From the NCBI GenBank assembly GCA_032717465.1, contig CM064669.1:41698782-41762781 (forward strand): DNA of 64,000 nt, written 5' to 3'. A program made the translations under genes and the position numbers. The notes under the pieces are model-generated. The model saw only the letters and a program-made list of their open reading frames with translations, was not told the DNA's origin and made no database searches. The stretch is from Coenobita brevimanus. Taxonomy: Eukaryota > Arthropoda > Malacostraca > Decapoda > Coenobitidae. This document shows positions 11,893-23,648 of this stretch, one piece after another; position 1 is the stretch's first letter; each line of letters begins with the position of its first letter.

Positions 11893-12590
11893 TTTAAAGA
11901 TAGGAACGCGAAGAGACACAGAAACGCGGAGGGTGAAATCCTAAGACTTTTTATTTTCGATTTTGACGAACCTACGATGATATACCTCCGACTGCCAGAG
12001 GATTACACTCTGACCTAGTGTCTTAATGATGGGAGACGATACGCATTAGTTGGCGAATGCTTTGGCTTTTCTTTACATATCTCTAATTGCAAATATGAAT
12101 ACATAACCCCCCCACACACACACACCATAGAACTCATACAGAAAGTGAATCCACGACTAACAAGAATTCCTAAACAGATGTGGACACAGAAGCACACACA
12201 ATCACTCCAAACAACGCATACACATTCACACACAAACACAATTATAAGCGTGCCAACACAGAAAATCACACAAACAAGCAGAAAAGGTCACCACCAAACA
12301 CGGCGCACCTTTCATAATTCTCTGGTCAGGGGAAATGTGGACGTTTTTAGGGGGTAACTGGCCAAGATGCGGCTCCCTGTTCATTTCCTGCCCGTATGTG
12401 GTGAGTTTGGATGTTCCCCGCAAGCCAGCCAGGCACTCCCGACTCCCGCTGGCAAGACCTCGTTCCCTACGTCTTTTACAGTGCTTGCCCAGAATTGAAA
12501 GAGGGTGGAGGGCGGGGTAAAGGAAAGGGAAAGAAATTAGGGAAGCTGTGGAAAGTGAAAGAAAACGGCGGCGATGGGGGAAGTAATTAA
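11893..12590. other. No recognised gene
   Basis: Mixed-composition sequence with CA-rich stretches at 12100-12250. Open frames on both strands show no conserved domain that I recognise. Confidence 0.5.
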
Positions 12591-12593
12591 GGA

Positions 12594-12597
<4 letters not shown>

Positions 12598-12633
<36 letters not shown>

Positions 12634-13250
12634 CGACAAGGAATGATGATACAGAATTACGAGGAGGAAAACTGAGAAGTTAGAGGTGAAGGGGAGAATG
12701 GGAAGATGAAAGAGGCATAATTAGAGACAGACAGAAGGGGGGAGATGAGTGAAAGTTAGGGAAGCGAATGGGAAGGAAGAAGAGAGAATTACTCAAGGAT
12801 ATGAAGAAGGCGGAGAATGAGAAGGTAAGTGCAATGGTGGCTGTGGAAGAAGAGAATAAGGAACAGAAGTAAACTACATGTGAGTGAAACGGAACTAGCG
12901 ATGGAAGAGGAAGAACAAGAATACCACTGAAACTAAATTATTAAGAGAGGAAAATATGCGACAAGGAGTATAGAGAAAGGGAAACTATGAAAGATGAGGA
13001 AAAGGAGTTGGGGGGGGGGGGGATGATAAAGGAGAATACTGGGGAAAAAACAATAAAGAATGAGTAGAATAAGAGGGGTTGCGAAGAGGATGAGAAAGAG
13101 GACATATGAAGAACAAGCGGAGAAGAATGAAGTACCAAGGGAAATAGGACTGCTGAAGAAAGGCTAAGTAGAGTGATACGATAAGAAAACCTAAGAACGG
13201 TGATACTGGAGGAGTTAGGAAGATGATGACAATTGAAAGGACTGAAGATT
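12598..13250. repeat. Polypurine (G/A-rich) tract
   Basis: Begins with a GA run at 12598-12626 and continues as G/A-rich sequence, including a ten-G run near 13012-13021. Pyrimidine-rich frames on the opposite strand are low-complexity shadows. Confidence 0.7.
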
Positions 13251-14060
13251 AACTTCTCTGCTACGATGACACCAGGTTTAATTTACGTTACCTCCCCGAA
13301 CAGTATTATTCAGCCCAGGATAGACCTTACGATGTGAAAAGGGTAGGAACTATATACTAACCCCTTCACTATAAGCGGTTCCTCTTAGGCTTAATAAAAC
13401 TGACTGCTTATAGCAACAATCAAGTAAAAATGTACTACATAAATGTGCGATATGTGGTCTCTGTAAAGTGAAGCATCAATTGAGGCTGCTTGAGTGAAGC
13501 ACCTTGCATGCTAAAATCCTTTGAAAATGTCTCATCCGGCTGTTCAAAACATGCTTCCTCTTTTTAAAATAAGGACGTCATTATACTGAAGACGTCATGC
13601 TATTACTCACGCATCTCCAGAAGTTTAATGTTTCGTTTAGGTGGGGGTTTTTTGGAATTGGAAGAATTTGACAATGACTTTATCATTATCTTCACTTTAA
13701 AATCTCTTTGGCGTATTATAATCGTTTGGAGGCAGCAAATATACTCTAAATCGTCATCCTAGTGAAAGGGCTAAAGCAGTGAGGAGACAGGAGAGTAGGA
13801 ACATAGGAAACTAAAAGCAGAAAGACTTAGACACAGAAAAGTATAATGGGATACTATGGACCATTCATTCGAAAACAGATAATCTTTTGTTGGTTAACTC
13901 GTTCAGTCCGACAACGTATTTTTCATGCAATTATCAAATGTTTTTATTCCACAAAATTATAGTATGTTATTTCATATAACCACTGAATTTTCCTCCTACA
14001 TTACCTTCACACTGTCCTGAAACTCTTAGATCACTAATCTCACCTTTTCTCCTCCACAGG
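13251..14060. other. No recognised gene
   Basis: AT-rich unique-looking sequence with no visible coding, RNA or repeat signal. Confidence 0.5.
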
Positions 14061-14077
14061 TGAGTTTGGAATCCTGG

Positions 14078-14160
14078 TTGGCCGAGGTGGGATAGTGGTG
14101 AGTGTGCCAGTGCAAGCTAATATCGCAAGATCTAAGTCCCTCCATCCCTCCCTCATATAA
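14078..14160 (+). repeat. Possible tRNA-like SINE head
   Basis: The stretch ggttggccgaggtgggatagtgg resembles a Leu/Ser-type tRNA 5' half, and agatctaagtccc sits where a B box would be. An AAAT-rich and then TA-rich tail follows. The match is weak and this may be chance. Confidence 0.3.
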
Positions 14161-14197
14161 ATAAATAAATGAATAAATAAATATAATATACATGTAA

Positions 14198-14202
<5 letters not shown>

Positions 14203-14285
<83 letters not shown>
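14203..14285. repeat. (TA)n microsatellite
   Basis: About 41 perfect TA units. Confidence 0.95.
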
Positions 14286-14287
<2 letters not shown>

Positions 14288-14539
14288 TATCCATCTATAT
14301 ACCTAGGCTGCTTCCCCCAAGGAAAGGGAGGTAGCCGAGACAGGACGAAACACTCCCCATTTACTCATCCATTCAAACACATTCATTCGCATCTTAGCTC
14401 CAAAAGGGAGAACGGACAGATCCTCACCGCACCACACCGCACAAGGGTCAACTGCGCAATGCAATCAGTGACATCCGCAGCAGGGCCCGACAGCAGAGCT
14501 GGTTTACCCCTGCCACATCATAAGAGACTCATCCCCTTA

Positions 14540-14648
<109 letters not shown>

Positions 14649-14734
14649 TAAAGATAAATACTGAAAACACACACACACACACATGGTGAGGTGGAGGTCT
14701 TTATTAAGTAGGTAGATGGGGTGTCCATCATCTA

Positions 14735-15172
14735 CTCATTTGATGTAGTGCTGCCGACTTCTTCCTTCATGTATATCATTCTTATTCTGTCTGTCATTCT
14801 CATTTTTTCTCCCATCCTTTTACTACTCTTCTTTCCACCTGTGTTGGCTCTACAGTGAGTGCAAAGCCGAATGGTTTCTTGTAACTCAGGAAGCCATTTA
14901 CACTGTTAAGTGGTAACCATACAGCCAGATATAACGGGGTGAAGTGGTGCCTTGTTAACTGGGAGGAGAAGTGCAAACGCGGCGTCCACTCAGGAACCAA
15001 ACCTCCACACAATTCCCCGAGCCTGGTTGTGACAAGGCGCTATCATCTGCATGGGAAAATCGGTTCGCTGCAGGGAATGGGCCTGCACGGGCGGTTGCTT
15101 GCCAATTGTTGATGGGTTTGCTCGATCAGGCAGACTGGGATACCTAATGGCAAAAACAACAACAACAACAAC
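14735..15172 (+). mobile_element. SINE-like repeat family 2, copy 1
   Basis: Aligns by eye over about 400 bases with 40515-41166: tgtagtgctgcc, a CT-rich part, ggctctacagtgagtgc, gtaactcaggaagccattta, gtggtaaccatacagcca, ggggtgaagtgg, gaaccaaacctccacac, ggttcgctgcag, gggtttgctcgatcaggcagactggga, and a (CAA)n tail. The part around ctctacagtgagtg...ggtttc...gtggtaac is shared with family 1. No protein coding capacity is seen. Confidence 0.7.
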
Positions 15173-15890
15173 AGCAAAGTAAAAACATTTCGCTCTACTG
15201 TGTTTTGTTATGTTACTTGACAAACCTCAACTCAGCGAAACGCTGTTACTCAATAAATACCTTTACTTTACAGGGGGTGTGTTATTTCTATACTGTCGAC
15301 ATTATCTGCTGTTTGCTATTAACGTTAATATTGAGCTATTGGACAGCGCTGGATTAAGAAAAACAGAATATCGTTTGATATACTCAACGACTTCACTCAG
15401 ATGACATATTTTATATGCTATATCTGCTACTAAACGCAAGATTTGATGAAGGAAAAACTCGTGATGGCGGGGTTAAAGTAGAATTTATCTAACCCTTCGA
15501 GCTCCAATAATCCCTCTTAACCAATACCAAATGGCCTGGAGGCACCATGAATAAACCAATAAGTAAAAACACGTCATCGGACTAAAGCCTGGCCACCTCA
15601 TGTCTACTGTTTTTCGCAAATTCTTCTTTTTATATGCTTTTTATTTATTTTTTTTTTATATACAGTACTGCGATATACTTTGACATATTGTGACTTACCT
15701 CAAATACTTGTTTCATATTCCTATTCACATACTTTCTTCTAAAGGACAGGAATCTATAATTCCTCAAACTTCCTTCAAAAGAACTGGAATATGTCTCAAA
15801 ACTTAATAATATACATGTATGTAGTGCTATTGCCATCAGTAATAAGTATGGTGGTTGAAAGCTCTCTCCATTAGCTCGGACATTCAAATG
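15173..15890. other. No recognised gene
   Basis: AT-rich sequence with a poly(T) run near 15647. No motif is recognised. Confidence 0.5.
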
Positions 15891-15899
15891 AATTACTGA

Positions 15900-16900
15900 G
15901 AGGGTGAGTAGCATCCAGAAACAGAGAAGAAAATGACAAGTACAAAAGAGGAAGAGAATGAGGAAAAGAGGAGAAAGTAGAAGAGACAAGCGAAATTGGA
16001 GGGACAGCGAATAAATAAAGAGGTGCCAATGAAAACAAGAACATTAGAGCGAAGTGGAAGGGGGAAAATGAAAAAAAAAAAAAAAAGAGAGAAAACTAGA
16101 AGAGAAGACAATGGAAGGGGATTGGGAAGATGGGAATGAGGATGGAAGATAAGAACAATACGGGCGAAGAGAAAGATGAATAATGGAGAAACTCGACGAG
16201 AAAAGTAAAAGGGAATAGACAAGAATGAGGAAGGGAAAAAAAGAAATAAACTAGATGACTGAAAAGAGTGAAAAGAGAGGGGTAAGGATGAATGAGGGAA
16301 AGAGGAAAGAGGGAAAAGGAAGACGGAGTGAAAGGGGAAAAATAGAAACCAGAAGAGTAAGAAGATAAGGGTATGGAAGATATTATTTAAAAAAACAAAA
16401 AACAAACAAACGAACAGTAAAATCAGTGGGCTTCATACAATGCACATCAGCAGCAAGAAATAAAAATAAATGGAAATAAGAAAATAAAAGAAAAAACATG
16501 AAAATGCGGGATTTCACTGTTGTGGAAAACACTGGAGACAAATACATTCCATCGATACCACAGCTCTCTCCTAAGCTAAATAAAATCGTCTGAGAATATG
16601 AAGATCGGCATAAAAGGTATGATATTGCGCTTAGGAGGTTATAATGATATGTGATAATGAAAACGAAAATTGGAGAAATTTGAGAAAGAATGGAAGTGAA
16701 GAAAAATTATATCTTAATGAAATGAGAAATAAAATTATATATATCAGGGAAGAAGATAAGGTAAAAAAGGAACAGGAAAAGAGGCAAACATAATAAAAAA
16801 CTAAGATGTAGAAACTAATACAAAATGGAAAGATGATAAGGCGAACACGATTAACAAAAAGAAGGGATGGCATAAGAAACTGTAGTGTGCTTAAGATACC
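15900..16900. repeat. Polypurine (G/A-rich) tract
   Basis: About 1 kb in which the + strand is mostly A and G, including a 16-A run near 16071-16086. The - strand frames are Phe/Ser/Leu-rich low-complexity shadows. Confidence 0.65.
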
Positions 16901-17099
16901 AGGAGAAATGAAGAAGATAAAATAAAAAATCTTCTGGGGTCAATCAGAGGACAGAAGATAAAGTGATGGAGTGGCGGCTGCAGCTGGGGCTTGGTTGTCC
17001 CTCACCTTCAGTGGCCTGGACGACGACGTTTATGGATGCTAAATCTTGCCACACTGGGCCCTAGGTGGGGAGGGAGGGGCAGAAAAGAGGAGGAACGGG

Positions 17100-17960
17100 T
17101 GTACAGTAGATGTCTAACAATGGAGGGGCAGGGGCGTAATGGAAGGTGGTGAAGGGAAGGAAGGTGGTAGTGGGGTTAGCAAGTGAATGTGGTTAGGACT
17201 GGTGAGAAGCTGGTTAAGTATGCGATGATGTTGGTTTGGTGTAAAAGAGGGTGTAGATGGGGGAGGGTTGTATATGGCTGGTAGTGGATAGGTGGGGGTA
17301 TTAGGGGACTACCGTAGTAAAAGCGTTGTAAAGAACGAAGGGAGGAGCACAGTATATGGAAGGCAGTAACTGGGATGGAGGTTTTAAAGTGCGGGAAGGG
17401 AGGTGATATAGTTAAGATAGTTACGAGTAGTGAGAAACTGGAAAGGTATACGGTGATGTAGCTGCTGGTGGGGGAGAAGTGTAAAAGAGATGGAGAGGTG
17501 TAGATGGTCGGTTGGAAAAGGAGTAACAGAAGGAAGGAGTTGCACATGGTTTGCACTGATGGTTGGGTGTGTAGAAGAGGAAGGGAGGAAGGTTTACCAT
17601 GGTGAGGAGGGACAGAAATGGTGAAGCTAGTTATTGAAAGTGGGTAGGAGTAGTGAGAAATTGGATAGGTAGATGGCTCACTAGCTGAACGGGGGAAGAG
17701 GGAGATGAAGATACTTGGTAGTGGGAAGGTGGGGTGTAAAGAGGGGGAAGTGTAAATAGTTTGCAGTGGGGAGGAGTGAGCCGTAGGTGGTTAGAGTAAG
17801 GAGGTGGTGATGGTGACGGAAAGTGGAGGAGGTGAAGGAAGCGCAGGTGGTGTGGTGAGGGAAGGAAGTGGGTAAACAGGGTGATGAATAGTGGATGAAG
17901 ATTTGGGAGGCTTAGGTGGTAGGGGAGTGGGAGAAGAATAATTGATTATTATGAAAGCTG
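17100..17960 (+). repeat. Decayed tandem array, period about 220-230 bp
   Basis: Recurrent landmarks include agtrgtgagaarctgg at about 17200, 17430 and 17648, and gtgtaaaagagg...gtgtagatg at about 17240, 17488 and 17738. Similar G/A/T-rich phrases reappear at 19080-19800 on the far side of the TG repeat. Copies are strongly diverged and no gene is seen. Confidence 0.5.
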
Positions 17961-18005
17961 GAAGATAGGCTGCAAATAAGGTATAGGTGATTAGGAATGG
18001 AGAGG

Positions 18006-18407
<402 letters not shown>

Positions 18408-18499
18408 AGGCATTAACCACTTCGTATAATTTGTATTTGCGTGCGTGCCTGCATGCGTGTGCGATCGATCGATCGAGAGAGAGAGAGAGAGAAGGGAGG

Positions 18500-19860
18500 T
18501 TATTTGTGTAAAGTATGTAAGCAGAATGGAGGTAGTAAACAGGGAGTAGATGGTTTGGAATGGTAAAGACAGTGGAAAGGAAGAGGGAGAATGTGAGAAG
18601 GAAGTGTGTAGGTGGTTAGTAGTGGATATAACGTGTGAAGCAGGTAGCGAGTGGAGAGAAGGAAATGGTTACAGGAAGTGTGCGAGTTCGTGGCAGGAAT
18701 TGGGGAAAATATATGTCACATTTAGCGAGGGGGGGGGGGAAGAAGGAAGCGTAGGAAGGAAGCGTAGGAGGAAGCGTAGGAGGAAACTGTAGGTGGTTGG
18801 AAGTGGGAAGAAAGTTGATTGGTAAGTAATTTTGGTTGCATGTGGGGAGAGACAGTGATGTGGTGCAACTGAGAATGAAGGGATGAGATAGCAAAGACTA
18901 GGTGTGTGTAAGTATTGGTCTTTGTGGACCTTGGCTCACTTGGATGTGAACTCAGTGTACTGCAGGCTGAAGCTTGCCGTTCCTGCAATCCCTTATGCTC
19001 TTTAGGTTAGTGGCGTTAGTGTAACTGGGCAATCTGCTGTCGGGCCATTATAATGTCAGCACCTGAAGTCGCTCCCCTCCAGCTTCATTGTAGGTGGTGA
19101 GAAAGGAAGGTGTGGAATGTAAGAGGTGTAAAATAAGGATGAGTTGTAGGTGGTGAATGATGTGTTTGGAGGTGCAAGAGGTTTATGATGTGAAAGACAG
19201 AGTATGGAGGGGATTAAAAGGGAGGTGTAAGTCATGAAACCGAGATGTGAGGTGCAAAAGTTAAAGAATGAAAATGAGGATTTAGGCAGCAAAGAAAGAT
19301 TGATCTGTATATGTTGAAGAGAGCGAGGTGTGAAGTACAGCTGGTAAGGAATAAAGATGCGGGTGGAAAAGGGGAAGAACTAGGTGTAGGGTGTAGATGG
19401 TGTTTAAGGAAGAGAGAAGTAAAGTGGAAGAAAGAAGAGGAATATGTAGGTGATGTAGTGGGAGGTATGAATTGTAGGCAATGCGGGATGAATCGTGCAC
19501 TGCGAATGATCAGGAAACAAAGAGATATAGTGGAGAGGAAGGAAGTGGGTGGAATGATGTAATAAGGAAACAAGTGGAAGCGTAAAATGGAATGGGATGG
19601 AGAGGGAAATGTAACATGGTGGGAGAAGATAAGGGAAGGGTAAAGTGGAGTGGGTTGGAGAAGTAAATAGGTCAGAGATAAAGAGACAGCTATAAGCGTT
19701 AAGGAAATGCAGACAGACACGCGAGCTGTGAAGATAAGGAGGGATGAAGTTTAGGTGGTGAGAATGAAGAACGAAGCGCAAAAGGTGAGGACACAAGAAG
19801 AGGTAAATTGGTGAGAAGGAGAGAGAAAAGTAAAGTGGAGAAAGAGAAGCATGATGAAAA
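18500..19860 (+). repeat. Purine-rich continuation of the decayed array
   Basis: G/A-rich + strand with short local duplications, such as aggaagcgtagg repeated near 18745-18785. Phrases resemble those at 17.1-17.9 kb (gtgtagatggt, ggtgtaaaata). No gene is recognised. Confidence 0.5.
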
Positions 19861-20180
19861 GTGACATGAAAATGGTTAAAAATATGTGGTCGTGAGCTGT
19901 AATAGAATAGAAATAAAACGTGACGTGTCAGTCATGAGAAAGCTTTGCTCATTTTTGGTACCTCAGTGGTGAAAGTTAGGTGCAGTATTAGTAAGGCTTT
20001 GTATACTTTAGGATATTGGTGTTAACTTACTGGCTGAAAGAGAAACGCTACTGGAGTTCTTAGACACACAAACTCTGCGAACTTTCCACCTTCCCTGACA
20101 CAGCTGGCTTTCAACATTTTCCATCCCACATTAGTAAGTACAAAGTTTTTGTGTCTACCATTCTTTACCCCTTCAGCCTG
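19861..20180. other. No recognised gene
   Basis: About 320 bases of ordinary composition between the purine-rich tract and the minisatellite; nothing is identified. Confidence 0.5.
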
Positions 20181-20189
20181 AGTAAGTAT

Positions 20190-21330
20190 TTTAATGGTGC
20201 AAAGTTTGTAGTGGTGGTGTAATGGTGAAAGGAGTGAATGGTGCTGGTAGGGGTTTAATGGAGCAAGGTGTGAGTGGTTGTGATGATGGTAGTGGTGTAA
20301 TGATCCAAGGTGTGATTGGTGGTGGTGGTGGTGGTGGTGGTGGTGTAATGGTGCAGGGTGTGAGTGATTGTGGTAGTGTAATGATGCAGTGTATAAATTG
20401 TGGTGATGGCGGTGTAATGATGCAGTGTAAATTGTGGTGATGGTGGTACTGGTTATTGGTTCAGGGTGAGTACTGGTGGTAGTGGTGTAATGGTGCAGGG
20501 TGAGTGGTGGTGGAGGTGGTGGTGGTGGTGAAATGGTACAGGGTGAGAGTGCAGGTGGTGGTGGTGGTGGTGGTGTAATGGTACAGGATGTTGGTGGTTG
20601 TGGTGGTGGTGGTGGTGGTGGTGGTGTAATGGTACAGGGTGTAAGTGGTGGTGGTGGTGGTGTAATGGTACAGGGTGTAAGTGGTGGTGGTGGTGTAATG
20701 GTACAGGGTGTAAGTGGTGGTGGTGGTGGTGGTGGTGGTGGTGGTGGTGGTGGTGTAATGGTACAGGGTGTTGGTGGTGGTGGTGGTGTAATGGTACAGG
20801 GTGTGAGTGGTGGTGGTGGTGTAATGGTACAGGGTGTGAGTGGTGGTGGTGATGTAATGGTACAGGGTGTTGTTGGTGGTGGTGGTGCAATGGTACAGGG
20901 TGTAAGTGGTGGTGGTAGTGTAATGGTACAGGGTGTGAGTGGTGGTGGTGGTGTAATGGTACAGGGTGTGAGTGGTGGTGGTGGTGTAATGGTACAGGGA
21001 ATAAGTGGTGGTGGTGGTGTAATGGTACAGGGTGTTGGTAGTGGTGGTGGTGGTGTTATGGTACACGGTGTTGTTGGTGGTGGTGTAATGGTACAGGGTG
21101 TAAGTGGTGGTGGTGGTGGTTGTGGTGTAATGGTACAGGGTGTAAGTGCTGGTGGTGGTGGTGGTGGCGTAATGGTACAGGGTGTAAGTGGTGATGGTGA
21201 TTGTGGTGTAATGGTACAGGGTGTAAGTAGTGGCAGCGGTGATGGTGGTGGTGGTGGTGCTGGTGTAATGGTACAGGGTGTTGGTGGTGGTGGTGGTGGT
21301 ACTGTATCTGGATGCGAGTTGTGATGAGTG
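20190..21330 (+). repeat. GGT-rich minisatellite, unit about 30-60 bp
   Basis: An anchor atggtacagggtgt recurs about 20 times between 20532 and 21269, separated by variable (GGT)n stretches and rtaagtggt/ttggtggt connectors. Because unit lengths are mostly multiples of three and lack stops, frames on both strands stay open for hundreds of codons and encode Gly/Val-Met-Gln, Trp, His or Thr/Tyr repeats. These are by-products of the repeat; no start context, splice signal or conserved domain supports a protein. Confidence 0.85.
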
Positions 21331-21940
21331 TAATGGTGTCAAACGGCGGTGGGTGTGGTGATGGTGGTGGTAATGGGTGTCAGTGAAGGTGGTAGTGGTA
21401 ACGGTGATGTCAAATTGTAGTGGGTGTGGTGATGGTGGTGGTACTGGTGTCTGTGATAGTGGTGGTGATAACAGTAATGGTGTTAAATGGCGAATGGCTG
21501 TGCGTGTGGTGATGGTGGTAATGGGTGACAGTGACAGTGGTTGTGATAGCGGTAATGGTATCAATGGACGTAGGTGTGGTGGTGGTGGTGATGGTAACAT
21601 TATATGAGAATGGTGGTGATAATGACAATGGTGTCAGCGGAGGGGTGTGTGGCGTTGTTAATAATGTGCGTCAATGGTGATGGTGATAGCGGTAATGGTG
21701 TCAGTTGAGGCAGGTGTGGTGAAGGCGGTGGTGGTAATAGTGTCTGAGAGCGGTGGTGACAATGGAAATGGTGTTAATGGTGGTGGTGGTGGTAATGGTG
21801 GTGGTGGTGGTAATGGTGGTGGTGGTGGTAATGGTGGTGGTGGTGGTAATGGTGTCGGTGATGGTAACGATGGTCATGGAAATGCTGACAGTGGTAGTGG
21901 TGGTGGCAATGGTGGTGGTGGTGATGGAATGTGTTAATTT
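21331..21940 (+). repeat. Degenerate GGT/GAT repeat, second block
   Basis: A continuation with a different unit: gtgatggtggtrrtrgtgtc near 21360-21720, then (ggtggtggtggtaat)n near 21778-21850. It is more diverged than the main block. Confidence 0.8.
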
Positions 21941-22089
21941 ATATATCCCCAGTACGTGCGCTGCTTTCAAATGCACTGATTACAAAGTCAATTAATTTCA
22001 AACTTCACTATTTTTTCATGAGTACATTGTTTAATGTTTTTTCCATTGTATGAATTTACTACCTCGTCCTTCCAAACGTGGGAAAAGGT

Positions 22090-22118
22090 GATGATAATGA
22101 TGATGATGATGATGATTA
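22090..22118. repeat. (GAT)n microsatellite
   Basis: Short run of gatgat units. Confidence 0.7.
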
Positions 22119-22168
22119 CTGCCACTAACATCAAATGTATCAAATATTATTATTTATTATTATTATTA

Positions 22169-22350
22169 TTAAGCAACGTTGGGTCTGGTTAGTACTTGGA
22201 TGGGTGACCGCCTGGGAACACAAGATGCTGTTGGCATCCGTACGTGTCAAGTGGGGTTGGTGGAGGATTAGTGCCCCTCCCTGTAAAACAATTAACTCTA
22301 AGCCCTTGGCCATCCCGTTTGGGATACATGGCGTCTGGCAATGAATGAAT
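22169..22350 (+). mobile_element. 5S rRNA-derived SINE with RTE-type 3' tail
   Basis: Bases 22169-22236 match the 3' half of animal 5S rRNA: aagcaacgttgggtctgg, then ggttagtacttggatggg, then tgaccgcctgggaacac and a closing gctgttggc. This half contains most of the internal control region (end of A box, intermediate element, C box) bound by TFIIIA. The 5' half of the gene is absent; the sequence begins right after an (ATT)n run. A body of about 80 bases follows. The 3' end ggccatcccgtttgggatacatggcgtctggcaat plus (GAAT)n matches the 3' end of the RTE-like LINE at 23621-26237. 5S-headed SINEs are known as the SINE3 class; the family here is not recognised. Confidence 0.85.
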
Positions 22351-22373
22351 GAAAAAATGATGATTATTATTAT

Positions 22374-22382
22374 TGCTACTAC

Positions 22383-22430
<48 letters not shown>

Positions 22431-22440
22431 TAATATTATG
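22374..22440. repeat. (ATT)n microsatellite
   Basis: About 20 ATT units with a few changes. Confidence 0.9.
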
Positions 22441-22449
22441 TTAATGTCG

Positions 22450-22655
22450 GGGGTAGGGTTGTGAGAAGCAGTCCGGAAAAGACCTGGTACGAGGTCATAT
22501 AGTGCAACCTCATAGATAAGGAACTGAACTGGGAGGCTACCAGAGATCAAGCAGCGTGGAGAGCGGCCATTGAGTGACCAAGGCCGACGTATGCAAGCAT
22601 GCTGGAGCATTTATAAACGAGACGACGAACGATACTATCATAATTATTAATATTA
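22450..22655 (+). pseudogene. Possible LINE C-terminal remnant
   Basis: Conceptual reading in mixed frames gives an RK-DLVRGHIVQPH-like stretch and TRDQAAWRAAIE, resembling the W..A.DR..WR..I motif near the end of RTE/L1-like polyproteins. It is too short and broken to classify. Confidence 0.35.
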
Positions 22656-22663
22656 TTCTTAGT

Positions 22664-23116
22664 GGAGGTGGGGTTGCTCACCGCCAACTCACGATGTAGT
22701 GCTGCTCTCGGGTGCCTGCCCTTTCCTCTCTTCCTTCCTTCTTTCCATCCTTCCTCTTCTGTCTCTCTTTCCTTCATTCTTTCCTCTTCCTTCTGTCTGC
22801 GGGTGACTCTACACTGAGTGACAAGCCAAACGGTTTCCTGTACATCAGGAAACCGTTTGCTATGCTGGGTGGTAACTATGTAACCAAATTATGGCGCCTG
22901 GGGGTTTAATGGGCAATTAAGGTGCTCCAATTTGGTTGTGCCGGTGCAAGTTTATATCCAAGGAATGGTTGGGGTTTATTGTTAACGTAATGCAACTCAG
23001 GGATGAGTGAGGCTGGTCACTTTCATCTTACATGTCAGGACCAACTTGCCTAGCCCCAGGCTCCTACGCTCCTCATGGGCAAACACTGGATTCGATAATG
23101 AATGAAATGAATGAAA
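22664..23116 (+). mobile_element. SINE-like repeat family 1, copy B
   Basis: Full-length-looking copy in the sense orientation, with a CT-rich 5' part, cactgagtgacaagcc, the ggtttcctgtacatcaggaaacc hairpin, the tRNA-like segment, and the 3' end cctagccccaggctcctacgctcctc followed by (AATG)n and A-rich tail. It faces copy C tail to tail, with only a short A-rich spacer. Confidence 0.8.
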
Positions 23117-23132
23117 AAAAAAATAATAATAA

Positions 23133-23575
23133 TTCATTCATCATTCATTCATCATCCAGTCTTACGTTGCCCCATGAGGAGCGTAGAAGCCCGGGCTAGG
23201 AAAGTTGCTCTTGACATTTAAGATGAGAGTGACCAGCCTCACTCATCCCTGAGATGCATTACGTGAACAATAAACCCCAACCACTCCTTGGATATACACA
23301 TTCACCGGCTCAGTCCAACTGGAGCTCCGTAATTACCCACTAAACCACCAAGCGCCAAAATTAGGTTATATGGTTACCACCCAGCGTAGAAAATGGTTTC
23401 CTGGTGTACAGAAGTGTAAAGTCACCCGTAGGCAGAAGGACGAGGAAAGAATGAAGGAAAGGACGACAGAAGAAGATGGAAGGAAAGAAGGATGGAGGAG
23501 AGGAAAGGGCAGACACCAGAGAGCAGCACTACATCGAGTGAGTGGAAGGTGAGCGCCCCCACCTACCAGGGAATA
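23133..23575 (-). mobile_element. SINE-like repeat family 1, copy C
   Basis: Inverted partner of copy B. The hairpin module is partly deleted near 23400-23415, where ggtgtacag jumps straight to aagtgtaaag. It ends at the gtgagcgcccccacctacca block that marks the 5' end of the family. Confidence 0.8.
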
Positions 23576-23648
23576 TAACAGTAATAATAATAATAATTAT
23601 TATTATTATTATTATTATTATCTATCTATCTACCTATTGCCAGACGCC

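Noticed and set aside
20453..21600. His-rich, Trp-rich, Gly-rich and Thr/Tyr-rich proteins of up to 379 codons
   Set aside because: All are alternative readings of one GGT minisatellite. Both strands and several frames are open at once, which points to repeat structure and not selection for a protein.
22169..22236. Functional 5S rRNA gene
   Set aside because: Only the 3' half of 5S is present, with substitutions, and it continues into a SINE body and LINE-like tail with no terminator run of T.
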